From Gavia stellata (taxonomy: Eukaryota > Chordata > Aves > Gaviiformes > Gaviidae): a DNA stretch of 64,000 bases. Each line of letters opens with the position of its first letter. Position 1 is the first letter of the stretch. A model generated the notes under the pieces. The model saw only the letters and a program-made list of their open reading frames with translations. It was not told the DNA's origin and searched no databases. The position numbers were made by a program, and so were the translations under genes. Of the stretch, positions 41,201 through 50,297 are shown piece after piece. The DNA lies in contig NC_082596.1 in assembly GCF_030936135.1 (NCBI RefSeq), positions 99,184,449 to 99,248,448 of the forward strand, in the 5' to 3' direction.

Positions 41201-41583
41201 ACATTTCAAAGATACTTACATAATCTTCTGCTCTGGCTGCCATGCTGCCATTCCCCTCTCTGTTCCGTTCTTCACTTTTCTCTTCCTTTAAAAAGAAAAG
41301 GGAGAGAAAAATACAGAAAAAACTGCTTTTGCCACCCAAAAGCTGAGGACCGTTTACTCACCCTCTCTCTCCCAAGAGGCTGCTTTTCCTTCCATATTTC
41401 CTAAGGCAAGTTTCAAAATCACCCCACGCTTCCAAACCGGAGGTTTACCAAAGCCGCGACCACACGAAGCCCATAGCGGTGCCCCGCGGGGGTCCCCCGG
41501 GGGGGGATCCACCGCGTGTCCCTGCCACCCCCCGGCCCCGGTGCCGCTTCCCCGCCGCAGCGAGCGGCCCTTACCTGGGCCAT
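11163..41583 (-). CDS. SYCP2L: SYCP2L, synaptonemal complex protein 2-like, about 35 coding exons
   Basis: Paralogue of the lateral-element protein SYCP2, acting on meiotic chromosome axes; in mammals it is oocyte-enriched and centromere-associated. Coding exons in transcript order: 41583-41575, 41285-41220, 40746-40609, 40521-40402, 39182-39078, 38814-38769, 36768-36683, 36552-36464, 36362-36328, 35580-35438, 34990-34938, 34583-34538, 33722-33630, 33541-33481, 33070-32922, 32062-32002, 29633-29515, 28901-28789, 28146-28101, 26987-26923, 25363-25315, 24152-24097, 23476-23422, 22833-22688, 21597-21548, 20415-20319, 19920-19829, 19675-19612, 17889-17758, 17015-16891, 14831-14737, 13264-13165, 13084-13026, 12543-12474, 11222-11163. 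Phases chain correctly except from 23422 to 22833. The product is about 960 residues, longer than the 812 or so I recall for human. The start sits in GCGCCATGG in the CpG island and gives [11 protein letters not shown]. Diagnostic sequence: [20 protein letters not shown], nearly identical to SYCP2. Weak points: exon 6 donor, a suspected microexon, and the last exon. Confidence 0.9.
12474..17015 (-). other. SYCP2L: SYCP2L exons 30-34: C-terminal coiled-coil region
   Basis: Five exons encode a helical C-terminus like that of SYCP2, the part that pairs with SYCP3 in the lateral element. Exon 30: [19 protein letters not shown] and [10 protein letters not shown]. Exon 31: [20 protein letters not shown]. 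Exon 32: [19 protein letters not shown], close to SYCP2's FQ-x-III-EELENFEK. Exon 33: [19 protein letters not shown], matching the SYCP2 VDFW segment. Exon 34: [20 protein letters not shown]. Heptad-like spacing of hydrophobics is visible. The antisense CR1 at 15204-16012 sits in the intron between exons 30 and 31. Confidence 0.85.
15204..16012 (-). mobile_element. CR1-type LINE, 5'-truncated, antisense to the window
   Basis: A minus-strand frame from 15995 to 15357 stays open for 212 codons. It encodes the C-terminal part of a CR1 ORF2 product: [59 protein letters not shown] and [18 protein letters not shown]. The element ends with the CR1 tail GTTGGACTTGATGATC and TTCCAACC...GTGATTCTGTGATT. 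The reverse-transcriptase catalytic region is absent by 5' truncation. A T-rich and TTG-rich expansion of roughly 100 bp interrupts the part just before the tail. It lies in a SYCP2L intron in the same orientation as the gene. The intact frame suggests a fairly young copy. Confidence 0.93.
17068..17577. repeat. dispersed ~32-bp duplication in a SYCP2L intron
   Basis: A segment containing CCCTCCTGCTACTGAAGG occurs at 17068-17100 and again at 17544-17577, flanked in both by ATAAGC/ATAAAC and by a diverged TTTGTCGTT/CTTCGTCATT. The copies flank no exon and carry no transposon hallmark. Confidence 0.8.
17758..29633 (-). other. SYCP2L: SYCP2L exons 17-29: low-complexity linker
   Basis: Thirteen mostly small exons encode a hydrophilic, Ser/Lys/Glu-rich linker as in SYCP2 and mammalian SYCP2L. 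Within it, exon 24 (22833-22688) carries [15 protein letters not shown] and then [20 protein letters not shown]. This resembles the conserved NLFSDTE ... DYSR block of SYCP2 and fixes the frame of that exon. Exon 27 is acidic ([20 protein letters not shown]). Exon 29 holds [16 protein letters not shown]. The frame fixed by exon 24 does not follow from exon 23 by any GT donor seen, so a small exon between 22834 and 23421 is probably missing from this model. Confidence 0.78.
20922..20951. repeat. 15-bp tandem duplication
   Basis: ATGGTTAGTTTTCCC is present twice in tandem, identical, in a SYCP2L intron. Confidence 0.9.
32002..33722 (-). other. SYCP2L: SYCP2L exons 13-16: Spt16M-like region
   Basis: Four exons encode the segment that follows the armadillo-like domain in SYCP2, where a Spt16M-like fold has been described. 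Exon 13 (33722-33630) opens [20 protein letters not shown] and ends FYVDSNE. Exon 14 gives [18 protein letters not shown]. Exon 15 gives [19 protein letters not shown] and then [13 protein letters not shown], an alternating hydrophobic pattern typical of beta strands. Exon 16 is a hydrophilic tail. All four have consensus splice sites and matching phases. This is the most securely identified part of the gene. Confidence 0.88.
34538..41583 (-). other. SYCP2L: SYCP2L exons 1-12: N-terminal armadillo-like region
   Basis: These exons encode roughly residues 1-270. The first 25 residues are charged and non-conserved. Then comes the helical region that corresponds to the armadillo-like domain described for SYCP2. 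Recognisable stretches are [20 protein letters not shown] (exon 3), [20 protein letters not shown] (exon 4), [10 protein letters not shown] (exon 5), [19 protein letters not shown] (exon 7), [20 protein letters not shown] (exon 10), [14 protein letters not shown] (exon 11) and [14 protein letters not shown] (exon 12). Order and spacing follow SYCP2, which supports the exon joins. The intron between exons 4 and 5 is AT-AC. Exon 6 ends at an unusually weak donor. Confidence 0.85.
39183..40401 (-). other. SYCP2L: AT-AC intron of SYCP2L (between exons 4 and 5)
   Basis: On the minus strand exon 4 ends GTAGAAAAG and the intron begins ATGAGTATAA. It ends TTTCTTTTAACTTTTAC directly before CTGGTATCTTGG. 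Joining at AT...AC gives GLVEK then LVSWFERA in frame, the same junction spacing as SYCP2 (QKMVAWFEK). No AG lies within the last 34 bases before exon 5. The shifted GT donor (GTATAA, four bases on) meets a stop with every AG acceptor I tried. The donor resembles GTGAGT with G1 changed to A, which fits a U2-type AT-AC intron; the U12 AT-AC donor would be ATATCCTT. Confidence 0.7.
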
Positions 41584-41817
41584 GGCGCGGGAGGGGCGGC
41601 CCGGGAGCCCGGCGGGGGGGCCGGGAGCTGGCGGAGGGAAGATGCTGGGGCCGCTTCCCCACGACCCTCGCACGACCGAGACCCGCTGCTGCCGGATAAA
41701 CCCGCCTTTGGGGTGGAGGGGAGACGCTCGCCAGCGTCTCCCGACGGCCCCCAGCGCTCTCCGCAGCAAACCTAACGCTATCCCCGGCCCTGGCAGAGGA
41801 GGGGAAAAAAACGGGGT

Positions 41818-41837
41818 GGGGGGGGGGGGGGGGGGGG
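41818..41837. repeat. G20 homopolymer with preceding GGGGT
   Basis: Twenty consecutive G follow GGGGT within the divergent promoter island. On the plus strand this is a strong G-quadruplex candidate. The exact length is the kind of value that assemblies often get wrong. Confidence 0.9.
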
Positions 41838-42289
41838 AAGCAGAGTTTCGCACCCGCGCTAAAGAGCCGCACCTGTGGGGCGGGCGGCGGCTGGGAAGGG
41901 CCCCTCCGCAGCCGGGGGATGGCTGTCGGCACCCCCCGCCCGAGCAGAGGGCTGCAGGAGAGGGGCCCAAGGCCCCGCGGGGCCGCTCTGGGCCGGGGGG
42001 TCTCCCAGCGCGTTCTCCGCTACAGGCGGGCTTGTAGTTTGCAAAACCGGGAGTCACGTTCGGTACGTTTTTAGAGGGGGCGGAAGCGACTGCGAAAATC
42101 CGTCAGGACAGGTGGGGTCGTTTAAGGGATTATAGCGGCATTAGCCACCCAACCATAATATTATGCGTACTTTTTTTTTTTTCTTTCTGCTTCTGAGGGC
42201 TAAAAGCAAACTTCCCCCCCCCCCCCCAATAGCCCCATCGGCTATTTTTTTTTTCTAAAAGAAGATGGTAAAAACCGTTGCCTGTAATT

Positions 42290-42326
42290 TTCTAGTAAGT
42301 TAAAACAGTTCTAGTAAGTTAAAACA
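42290..42326. repeat. two direct copies of an 18-bp motif upstream of GCM2
   Basis: TTCTAGTAAGTTAAAACA occurs at 42290-42307 and again, identical, at 42309-42326, so the period is 19 bp. It lies about 510 bp upstream of the GCM2 start in the AT-rich gap of the island, immediately followed by CGCTGATCGATCAG. Confidence 0.9.
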
Positions 42327-42789
42327 CGCTGATCGATCAGACGGCACCGACTCGGGTTTTGCGCGTTACACTGCGGAGCGCAGCCTGAGCGGAGAGCGCA
42401 CCGCGGACTCCCTTACCCCGCAGCGGCAGAGCCGGTTCATGCGTGCGCTGGAGGAAGAGCGGGTTATTTGCACAGCCCCTGTGACTCCCCCCCGGGGCTT
42501 TTCCAGCTGCGGGCAGCCCCGAACACGAGGGGCATCCCGGCGGGACAGGGCTGCGCCTGCAGCCGGGCACCCCCCCGGGGCCGCGCCCGCGGGACCCAGC
42601 GGCGGAGCCCGGCTCCCATCCGCGGGGGTCACGGCCCCCCGTGTTGGGGGGGGGGATTCGAGCAAGACCTCCCTCGGCCGCCCTCCACCTCCAGGTAACG
42701 GCGGGGGAGCGGCCCCTGCCCGGGGGGGGGGGGCCGCGCTGCTGCCCCGCCTGCGGAGCCGGCTGGGAGCTTCCCCCCGCCCCGCCAGC

Positions 42790-42798
42790 ATAAAAAAG
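42790..42798 (+). promoter_or_regulatory. GCM2: possible TATA element of GCM2
   Basis: ATAAAAAAG stands alone in very GC-rich sequence 32-40 bases before the GCM2 ATG. If functional it would put the start site within about 10-15 bases of the ATG, an unusually short leader, so the call is weak. Confidence 0.25.
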
Positions 42799-42829
42799 CG
42801 GGAGTCGCCGCCCGCCGTGGCCCCCCGCT

Positions 42830-42871
42830 ATGAAGCTCACCTGGGACATCAACGACCCCAAGCTGCCGCAG
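42830..42871 (+). other. GCM2: GCM2 coding exon 1
   Basis: Encodes [14 protein letters not shown], the start of the GCM domain, and ends in phase 0 at CAG|GTACCG. It lacks the N-terminal extension of about 16 residues found before MQLSWDIND in human GCM2. Confidence 0.93.
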
Positions 42872-45800
42872 GTACCGGGCAGGGCGGGGGGCGCGGTAGG
42901 AGAATCCTTGGCCGGCGGGACCGGGCGGCTGGGGTGCTGGGGACAAACCTTCCCTCTGAGCACAGCTTCGTTTTATGGCTGGCTTACTTCTCCTGCACCT
43001 TTTCAAATATAATTACATGGGTCTGGATGGGCTGCAGTAGTCCTGACAATATAACTGGTAATAAAAATACAGATTTGATACACAGCTTTGGGCAGCTGTG
43101 TATGAACTCCTAAAACAATCTTCAGCTCCACTGTTTGGCCAGTTCCCTTCTCCCTCGTTCTCCATTTAAAGAAATATCAGAAAGAAGCTTAGATTGACTG
43201 TTTTCCGCTACTATAATTCAAGCTATCTAAATATTTCATCAGTTTGCTGATGTGACATTTTATCATCAATGGGCACTCCACTTCTTTCTAGTTGTCGGCT
43301 CCAAATGCATTGTTAATTCACACTTTTTTCATCATAGAGGTTATTTAATTTTACAGAGCCTGTGCAATTACAGACTGGCTTTAACGCTGCAAATGCTGGT
43401 AGTTTACCTGCATTCGCTGGGATTGCTCACATGTAGTGCGTACATACATTAAATGAGTGTTGCAGGAACTCTCTACTTGCACTGTAAATATTTGGAGTTT
43501 AAAATCTCAGTCGTTCTTTCATTGTTCTGGTAATTATATTTTGGTAAGGAACTCCAGAAAGCCAGTGAAATCCCAAATTGAAATGTCCTTTCTCTGAAAC
43601 CCTGTGCGTATATTGGAAGTGTATTTACAATGGCAAATTTTTTTATTTCTATTTTTTGGCAGAAGCCTTATTCAACTCATATTAGATGTGCTTTAAGAAA
43701 CCATTCCTTAGCTAAAACTCCTAATTTCCAGCCTGCGGGTGCACGGTCCCACAACGAGGAAAACTTAATAGCGTCCATGAGCACGGTGGCTTCTGTCCTG
43801 CCTGGGCGCATCGGTGGTAGACCAGTCCCTAAGTTCTGGTAATAAGGCTGATCTCTTGCAGCTGGGTAACCTCACCGTAAAGAGGCATGTGTGGCAACAG
43901 ACTATGTTATTACAGATCATGATGCAAAAGAGGAAAGGATCCTAAATTTCTTTTGAGACGTGGAAGTTCAGACTGCCTCTCCCCTTTTATAGAGCATTTC
44001 TGAATAAGCTATTCTTTCAGTAATTTTTTTTCTGCTGTTTGGGTGGCCTTAGAAAAAGCCCTTTTTTTTCCCATTATGTATTTTGTAACAGGGCAAAACC
44101 ATCAGGTTGCAATAACCTGCTAATGCTCTCTTGCTCTCCTCCTTGCTGCCTTGCTCTCCCACCCCTGCTTGCCCCGTTGCAGGAGCCCAAGCACTTTGAC
44201 GCCTTCCAGGAATGGCCCGACGGCTACGTGCGGTTCATCTACTCCAGCGAGGAGAAGAACGCCCAGCGACACCTCAGCGGCTGGGCCATGCGCAACACCA
44301 ACAACCACAACTGCCAGATCCTCAAGAAGTCCTGCCTGGGGGTGGTGGTGTGCGCCAGGAGCTGTGCTCTGCCCGGCGGAGCCCGGCTGCAGCTTCGCCC
44401 CGCCATATGCGACAAGGCTCGGCAGAAGCAGCAAAGTGAGAGGCGGGATGCCCAAGGGACCCTGTTTCTTTCAGCTGGGCTTGACTTCTAAACGGGGATG
44501 GCCCGTTGCAATGAGTGGGGTGAAAGACACTTAGTTCCACATTTCCTCAACATCTGTCTGTCTGTAAATACTTCAGGGGAAATGGATCTACAATCCTTTC
44601 ACTCATTAGCATTTATATCAAGCATACAGCCCTAGTCCATACCATTCGGTTATGCTTGGTAGTCTATGTTGCGTGTCCTTGAATACCATATTTTAATCTG
44701 AATTTCAGTGAAGGTTGTTCTTGAGCTCCGTTTACTCTCAGATGACACCCTCGCCTTTAACCAGTGTCTTCAGTAGTTTCTTTATCTCTGTTTGCAGAGA
44801 AAACCTGCCCAAACTGTAACTCGGCCCTTGAGCTGATTCCTTGCCGAGGACACAGTGGCTACCCAGTCACTAACTTCTGGAGGCTTGACGGCAAAGCAAT
44901 ATTTTTCCAGGTAAAAAGCGCGCATACACATGCGTGCACGCACACATAAAAGAATTTTATCTATATATATTGAAAAATTATATCTATCTAACTACAAAAA
45001 TTCTATATATTTTTATATATATATATATCTTGAGATATTTCTTTCCCTCTCCCCTTTTTTTCTTCTTTTTCTTTGTGTAACACTGAGCATGGTGGAGTTG
45101 TGGACCATGACTGGATTCCGCTGTAGTACAAACACAGCAAGAACAACTAAAACAGTAATACTTGACTGTCTTTTTAAAAGCAGTACTTGAGGGTTAACTA
45201 TATTTAATTTTAACTATAACATCATTATAGATGTCTAAAATTCTCCTGATTACAGTACACAAATATGAATAAAAAAGTTGTCCTGTACACTGGCGCGTCT
45301 GACAACTGAATCTCACCAAGGACCTAATTCTTATTTTCTATTAAATAAAAGGGGAAAGAAAAGCCTCACTTAAATTGCACAAGTTCGAATGTGAAAATTC
45401 CACTTTATCTGAAAATAACCTTTGAATTTTAAAAGGATTTTAAAACTTGCCAGAAAAAAGGAAATTTAGGAAGCTAAAATTTTAAATTCCATTTTGATTT
45501 GTTCTTTAGCAACATGAGAACAAAAAATTCACAGAAAGCTTCTGTTCTATGAGATCACATTCTGTGCTGGATGATTTTTTTTTTTCCTGACGCAAATTGC
45601 TGTGAATTCTGTTCTCCAGTCAGTAAATGGAAGCAAACTGACCACATTCCCAAATTCTCACGTGGGTTTTGGTGGGTTTTTTTAATTCACATATTCTGTT
45701 ACAGACATGCAAAAGTTGAAGATTTTTACCATCAAAACAGCTGATAAATCTTCACTGAAAGGTTAATTATTATTTGAGAAAGGACAGCATTTTAAAAGCA

Positions 45801-47682
45801 ATTTTAAGTTTCCTACTTTGTATTAGGGACTATTTGCAGGTTCGTTTAGGGAAATGCAATGGGTAAGGACAAGTCAAATATATTGTTTTATCGTATGTCA
45901 ATATAGCTTTGGATACATCAGTCTGTGCATCCGCAGATGTTTGAAAGCATCTTTGGATGGCTTTCCAGGGTATACTTTTCAGTCCTACTCAAGAAGGTGT
46001 TGGTTGTTTTTAGAGTAGAAAGTATTTGTCACCTGGTGGTGTGAAACCTCTCTAAAGCCTATTTACACTGTTCTAGCGGTGGCTGTTATAAAGCAGAACT
46101 GAGATGCTGGACTGCAGAAAACCCACCAAACTAAATTTCTGATCCTTTTTTTCCCCTTGGTTCCGATCAGCTACTCCTGAATGTTAGACATAGGTAACAC
46201 CTTTACTCCTTCATCATCCAGCCTTGCAGCTCTGCAGTCCTTGCTGGCTTCTCCCTCACTTTTTACTTCTGTCTACCTGCAAATCATGATTTATTTTAAC
46301 TTTTTAAAATTTAATCCCTCCTTTTCATTTAGTTTCTCCTCCCTGTTCTCTTGTGCCAAATCACAGACCATACCATGGCTACCTCTCATTCTACTTACTG
46401 CATTTTCTCTTCTTTTACCCCCTTCCAGTTCACATCTAATTCTTTGTTAATCCTACTTTAGGCTAAAGGAGTGCATGACCACCCCAGGCCAGAGAGTAAA
46501 TTGGAGGCAGAGGCAAGACGAAGTGCCATTAAGAAGCAAATGTCCTCTTCTCACCATTCCCAGAAAAAGAGATCTCTAAACTCAGAGGTAAGTCAAAGTC
46601 ATTAGTCAACTAAAAAGGTGTCGTAAGTGAAGACTTGTAGTCAATTAAAAAGGTGTCATAAGCATGTACTGGGGATCCCAGGTCAAGACAAAGTTTTACA
46701 TCATGTTCATTTGGGGCTGAAATGAGCAATAGCACATGTGTCGAGACGTATATGTGTGTGGACAGTACCCGTTCCCAAATCTCAAATACCTACTTGTCCT
46801 TTGCAGGCAGGAAGGTACCACGACAGCAGCAGCTATGTCAATAACGTACAGAGTCTGCCCTGCATGGATGGCCCAGAAAGAGTTGGTGTCATCGCAGACA
46901 CCAATTTTTCAATTCCAGCTCAGTCTTCACTGCAAAATTCTGACCTCTACAAAGCAACTTACGACGCAGCCAGCTTCCAAGAGGACCAGCTATTGCCATA
47001 CCCAAAGTGCCCCAACCCAAGGATCTATGTGCCCAGGCCATGCAGCTACGAGTTTGGAGTTCCTACCTTTATAAGCTCCAGCCCTTACCCAACGTTTTAC
47101 AAAGACCTGACAAGTCCTGCCATCGACACCGACCCACTCAGTTTGAATGGATCTCACTACAACACTGTGACTGCCCATGATAAGAGCTTTGATAACGCTG
47201 GCAGACATTATGGACTGAAACCAGCGTGGGGAAAAACTGGCAGCGGAGACCGAAGTGACTATGGACAGGTGCAAGCAAGCACTAACCACCCTTACTATGG
47301 TGGGGACTACCCCTGCAGGTACGGTCCCAGCCCCTCTCCCATAGCCCCACCGTTGCAAACGGTCATCACAACCACGACCAAGGTGTCCTACCAGGCCTAC
47401 AAGCCATCCGCGTTGAAATACAGCAACAACCTCTGCGATATGAAAAATCTTCAGAGCTATACCCATGTGGCAGAAAATGTCTCGGGCGCTATCTATTCAG
47501 GGATGAAGATTCAGGAAGACTTTGGGATGATAAAGTCAGCGTTACTCTACCAGCACGACCCAGTCCCCACAAAGTCCGAACCAGCCGAGAGCATGGAGAC
47601 CTATCGGTATGGGCCACCGCTGGGGAGCAGCTATGCTGAGCACGAAGGACAGACCTTAAGGTTTGAGAGTGCTGAATATTGA
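42830..47682 (+). CDS. GCM2: GCM2, glial cells missing homolog 2, complete, 5 coding exons
   Basis: Zinc-containing GCM-family transcription factor, nuclear, required for parathyroid development in tetrapods; the family binds ATGCGGGT-like sites. Exons: 42830-42871, 44183-44435, 44798-44910, 46462-46587, 46807-47682, all GT-AG with matching phases; the TGA follows the last exon. The product is 469 residues (human about 506). The start is fixed by an in-frame TAA at 42791 with no ATG between. The GCM domain spans about residues 4-160: [86 protein letters not shown]. The C-terminal activation half has GCM2-specific blocks ([27 protein letters not shown]). GCM1 is excluded by these blocks and by the SYCP2L and MAK neighbours. 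Confidence 0.96.
44183..44435 (+). other. GCM2: GCM2 coding exon 2
   Basis: Follows GCCCCGTTGCAG and ends at CAAA|GTGAGA in phase 1. It encodes most of the DNA-contacting beta-sheet region of the GCM domain (FREW-like [48 protein letters not shown]). The exon is GC-rich compared with its flanks. Confidence 0.95.
44798..44910 (+). other. GCM2: GCM2 coding exon 3
   Basis: Follows TCTGTTTGCAG and ends at TTCCAG|GTAAAA in phase 0. It encodes [20 protein letters not shown] and [17 protein letters not shown], with the Cys and His residues of the zinc-bound part of the domain. Confidence 0.95.
45004..45028. repeat. TA-rich microsatellite in GCM2 intron 3
   Basis: A short run of TA dinucleotides broken by a few T bases, in an AT-rich intron. 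Confidence 0.8.
46462..46587 (+). other. GCM2: GCM2 coding exon 4
   Basis: Follows TCCTACTTTAG and ends at TCAGAG|GTAAGT in phase 0. It encodes [20 protein letters not shown] and a basic stretch (SAIKKQ, SQKKRS) that closes the GCM domain and looks like a nuclear localisation signal. Confidence 0.94.
46603..46662. repeat. imperfect 25-bp direct duplication in GCM2 intron 4
   Basis: TAGTCAACTAAAAAGGTGTC... at 46603-46627 recurs with two changes at 46638-46662, 35 bases on, right after the exon 4 donor. Confidence 0.85.
46807..47682 (+). other. GCM2: GCM2 coding exon 5 (C-terminal activation region)
   Basis: Follows GTCCTTTGCAG and runs 291 codons plus the TGA that ends at 47682. The region is Tyr-, Pro- and Ser-rich and matches mammalian GCM2 in blocks ([41 protein letters not shown]). 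The last 60 or so residues do not resemble the human end and the protein is shorter there. Confidence 0.94.
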
Positions 47683-49177
47683 CTAAGTGTTGCCTAAATA
47701 GCAAATACATGCAAATGGGAAAATACATTCTCGTGCTCCCCATGTGCATGCTAAGTCCAGTGGTTTGGGATTTGAGGAGAGGTGAGGAAGCAGTACATCA
47801 CAACAGCTTGTCCCCCAAAAGTGCCTTTCTGGAGCTGTGCTGAGCGAAGCATATTTCGCACAAAATTTCAAACCAGCCCCACCTGATCTCTAAAATGGCA
47901 TGAGGAGCTGAGCCCCAAACATGCCTGGGGGAAGGCAGCGTGGAGGCACGGCACCTCTGGAAGTCAACAGCTTCCTCTGACGGGGGGTGTGACCAGCTTG
48001 CAGCCACAACTCCTGGCAGACGCCTCCACCTTTGAGAGAAAACGCTCCATCCGTAAAAAAGAAAATGCTTACCAGGTAATGGGAAAAAAAGATGAAGGAA
48101 GGTGGCTATAGATTACAGTCAGCTGGAAGAAGTGAGAGAAAATGAAAGAAACAAAAGAAATGAAAGCAAGACAATTTGCTGAATAATTCACCTGAATGGT
48201 CCGTTTACCTGCCGCGATCCATTTGATGAATGGAAAGACCAGCTAGGTTTCTCTGAAATGAGAAATGAAAAACCTACACGCTAACTTCATGTTGCTTTTT
48301 GATCCCCTGCATCAAGAGTACAGACTGTCCAGCCTTTCTATGCAAAAGGGAAAGCCCAGGCATAGCCCCACCACCACCGGGAACCGACCCCCTGCAACAC
48401 TCGACCTCGGAGGCAAGAAGGCTCAGGTGACCCCCACCAAGCATGCCCAGCATCGCAGGGGTGTCAGGGTTTGCATCTACGGTCCTGAAAGTAATTGGCA
48501 GCGAAACTCTGTTTTGTCTCAGGGGGTCAGGCAAGCTGGTCAGAATAATACTGCGCAGGTATTACTGCAGAAACTCACTTTACCCACAAATACAACTCCA
48601 TCCTGTCCCAAAATGCAACAGCCTAGCTGCTTAGCAGTACAGGTCAGCATTGAACACACCTTCCCAACTTGCCTTTCTGCACTGCATCTCCATTAGATCT
48701 TTCTCCTTCCTCCAAGGGACATCTCCTAGTCATTTTTCTCTCTGCAATCGTAACTCCCCATGAGACGACTATTCTCCTGGAAATGAAGCAACCAACAAAC
48801 TGAGAGGTCAGAAAACAAAATTTCTAGATGCTCTGAGCTAAACAAAGAAAACGTAAGGACTTGCATCCCCAAATTCTTAGCTAACTGAACTAATTCTCCA
48901 GTAGGCCAGGAAGAAGAGAAATGGAAGAGTACTGCTGGTTTAAAACTTAGGTACTTTGAAAGATGCTTAGTCCTGGGGAATCAAACCCATACCCAAACTG
49001 TGCGTGCCAAGCAAGGGAGCTATGTAGACACGGACAACTGGTCAGGGTGACAGAATTTATTTTTTTTATTATTATTATTAAGTTGCTAAGTAACTTTAAC
49101 TTTTTGGACATTCAAATATTTTGGAAAATCTGGGTTTTGTATATTTTTGCTATGCTTTGAGTAACAGTATGCTAGTG
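47683..49177 (+). other. GCM2: probable GCM2 3' UTR, proximal part
   Basis: No exon or repeat is recognised here. With no good AATAAA before the CR1, the GCM2 transcript probably continues through it to the hexamers at 51363 or 51443. Confidence 0.4.
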
Positions 49178-50297
49178 TTACTACCCGGACTTGTGCAAAG
49201 CATTTGACGCTGTCCTACACCACATCCTTGTCTCTAAATTGGGGATATGTGGATTTGACGGATGAACTACTCAGTGGATAAGGAAGTGGCTGGATGGTCG
49301 CACTCGAAGAGCTGTGGTCAGCGGCTTGATGTCCAAGTGGAGACCACTGACAAGTGGCGTTCCTCCGGGGTCAGTATTGGGACCAGCGCTGTTTAACATC
49401 TTTGTGGGCGACATGGACAGTGGGATTGAGTGCACCCTCAGCAAGTTTGCCAATGACACCAAGCTGTGCGGTGCGGTCAACACGCTAGAGGGAAGGGATG
49501 CCATCCAGAGGGACCTTGACAGGCTTGAGAGGTGGGCCCATGCAAAGTTCAACAAGGCCAAGTGCAAGGTCGTGCACACGGGTCAGGGCAAGCCCAAGCA
49601 CAAATACAGACTGGGCAGAAAACGTATTGAGAGCAGCCCTGAGGAGAAGGACTTGGGGGTGTTGGTTGATGAGAAGCTCAATGTGAGCCAGCAGTGTGCA
49701 CTTGCAGTCCAGAAAGCCAACCGTATCCTGGGCTGCATCAAAAGAAGTGTGACCAGCAGGTCGAGGGAGGTGATTCTCCCACTCTACATCACTCTGGTGA
49801 GACCCTACATGGAGTACTGCATCCAGCACCTGGGCCCCCAACATAAGAAGGACATGGACCTATTGGAGCGAGTCCAGAGAAGCACCTCTCCTATGAAAAC
49901 AGGCTGAGAGAGTTGAGGTTGTTCAGCATGGAGAAGAAAAGGCTCCAGGGAGACCTTCTAGCAGCCTTCCAGTACCTGAAGGGGCCTACAGGAAAGCTGG
50001 AGAGGGACTTTTTGCAAGGGCATGTAGTGAGAGGACAAGGGGTAATGGCTTTAAGCTGAAAAAGGGTAGATTTAGATTAGATATTAGGAAGAAATTCCTC
50101 ACCCTGAGGGTGGTGAGGCGCTGGCACAGGTTGCCCAGAGAAGTTGTGGATGTCCCATCCCTGGAAGTGTTCAAGACCAGGCTGGATGGGGCTTGGAGCA
50201 ACCTGGTCTAGGGGAAGGTGTCCCTGCCCATGGCAGGGGGGTTGGAACTAGATGATCTTTAAGGTCCCTTCCAACCCAAACCATTCTATGCTTCTAT
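49178..50297 (+). mobile_element. CR1-type LINE, 5'-truncated and decayed, sense strand
   Basis: Begins inside the reverse-transcriptase domain (LCKAFDAVLHHILVSKLGI in translation) and runs to the CR1 tail, with AACTAGATGATC, CCTTCCAACCC and ATTCTATGCTTCTATG at 50249-50297. RT blocks seen: [20 protein letters not shown] and [11 protein letters not shown]. The catalytic motif that is normally ADD reads AND here, so the first active-site aspartate is lost. A stop near 49283 and a frame break near 49900 confirm that it is dead. Later blocks ([20 protein letters not shown]) match the copy in SYCP2L, but this copy is clearly more diverged. It lies in the probable GCM2 3' region. Confidence 0.93.

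Larger units (their letters stand above)
41350..42960. promoter_or_regulatory. CpG island: head-to-head promoter region of SYCP2L (-) and GCM2 (+)
   Basis: The segment is far richer in G, C and CpG than its surroundings. It contains the SYCP2L start codon (41583, minus) and the GCM2 start codon (42830, plus), 1.25 kb apart and diverging. A less GC-rich stretch at about 42050-42360 separates two GC-rich halves. There are very long G or C runs at 41818-41837, 42209-42228 and 42721-42732. Long reading frames across this island on both strands are by-products of its base composition. Confidence 0.7.

Noticed and set aside
41354-42057. Long open frames on both strands in the SYCP2L/GCM2 island
   Set aside because: Pro/Arg/Gly/Ala-rich translations typical of CpG islands; the true SYCP2L exon 1 (9 coding bases) lies inside and uses another frame.
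42337-43113. Long open frames overlapping GCM2 exon 1
   Set aside because: Composition-driven; the only supported frame here is the 14-codon GCM2 exon.
42830-47682. Assignment as GCM1
   Set aside because: C-terminal blocks and the flanking SYCP2L and MAK genes are those of GCM2.
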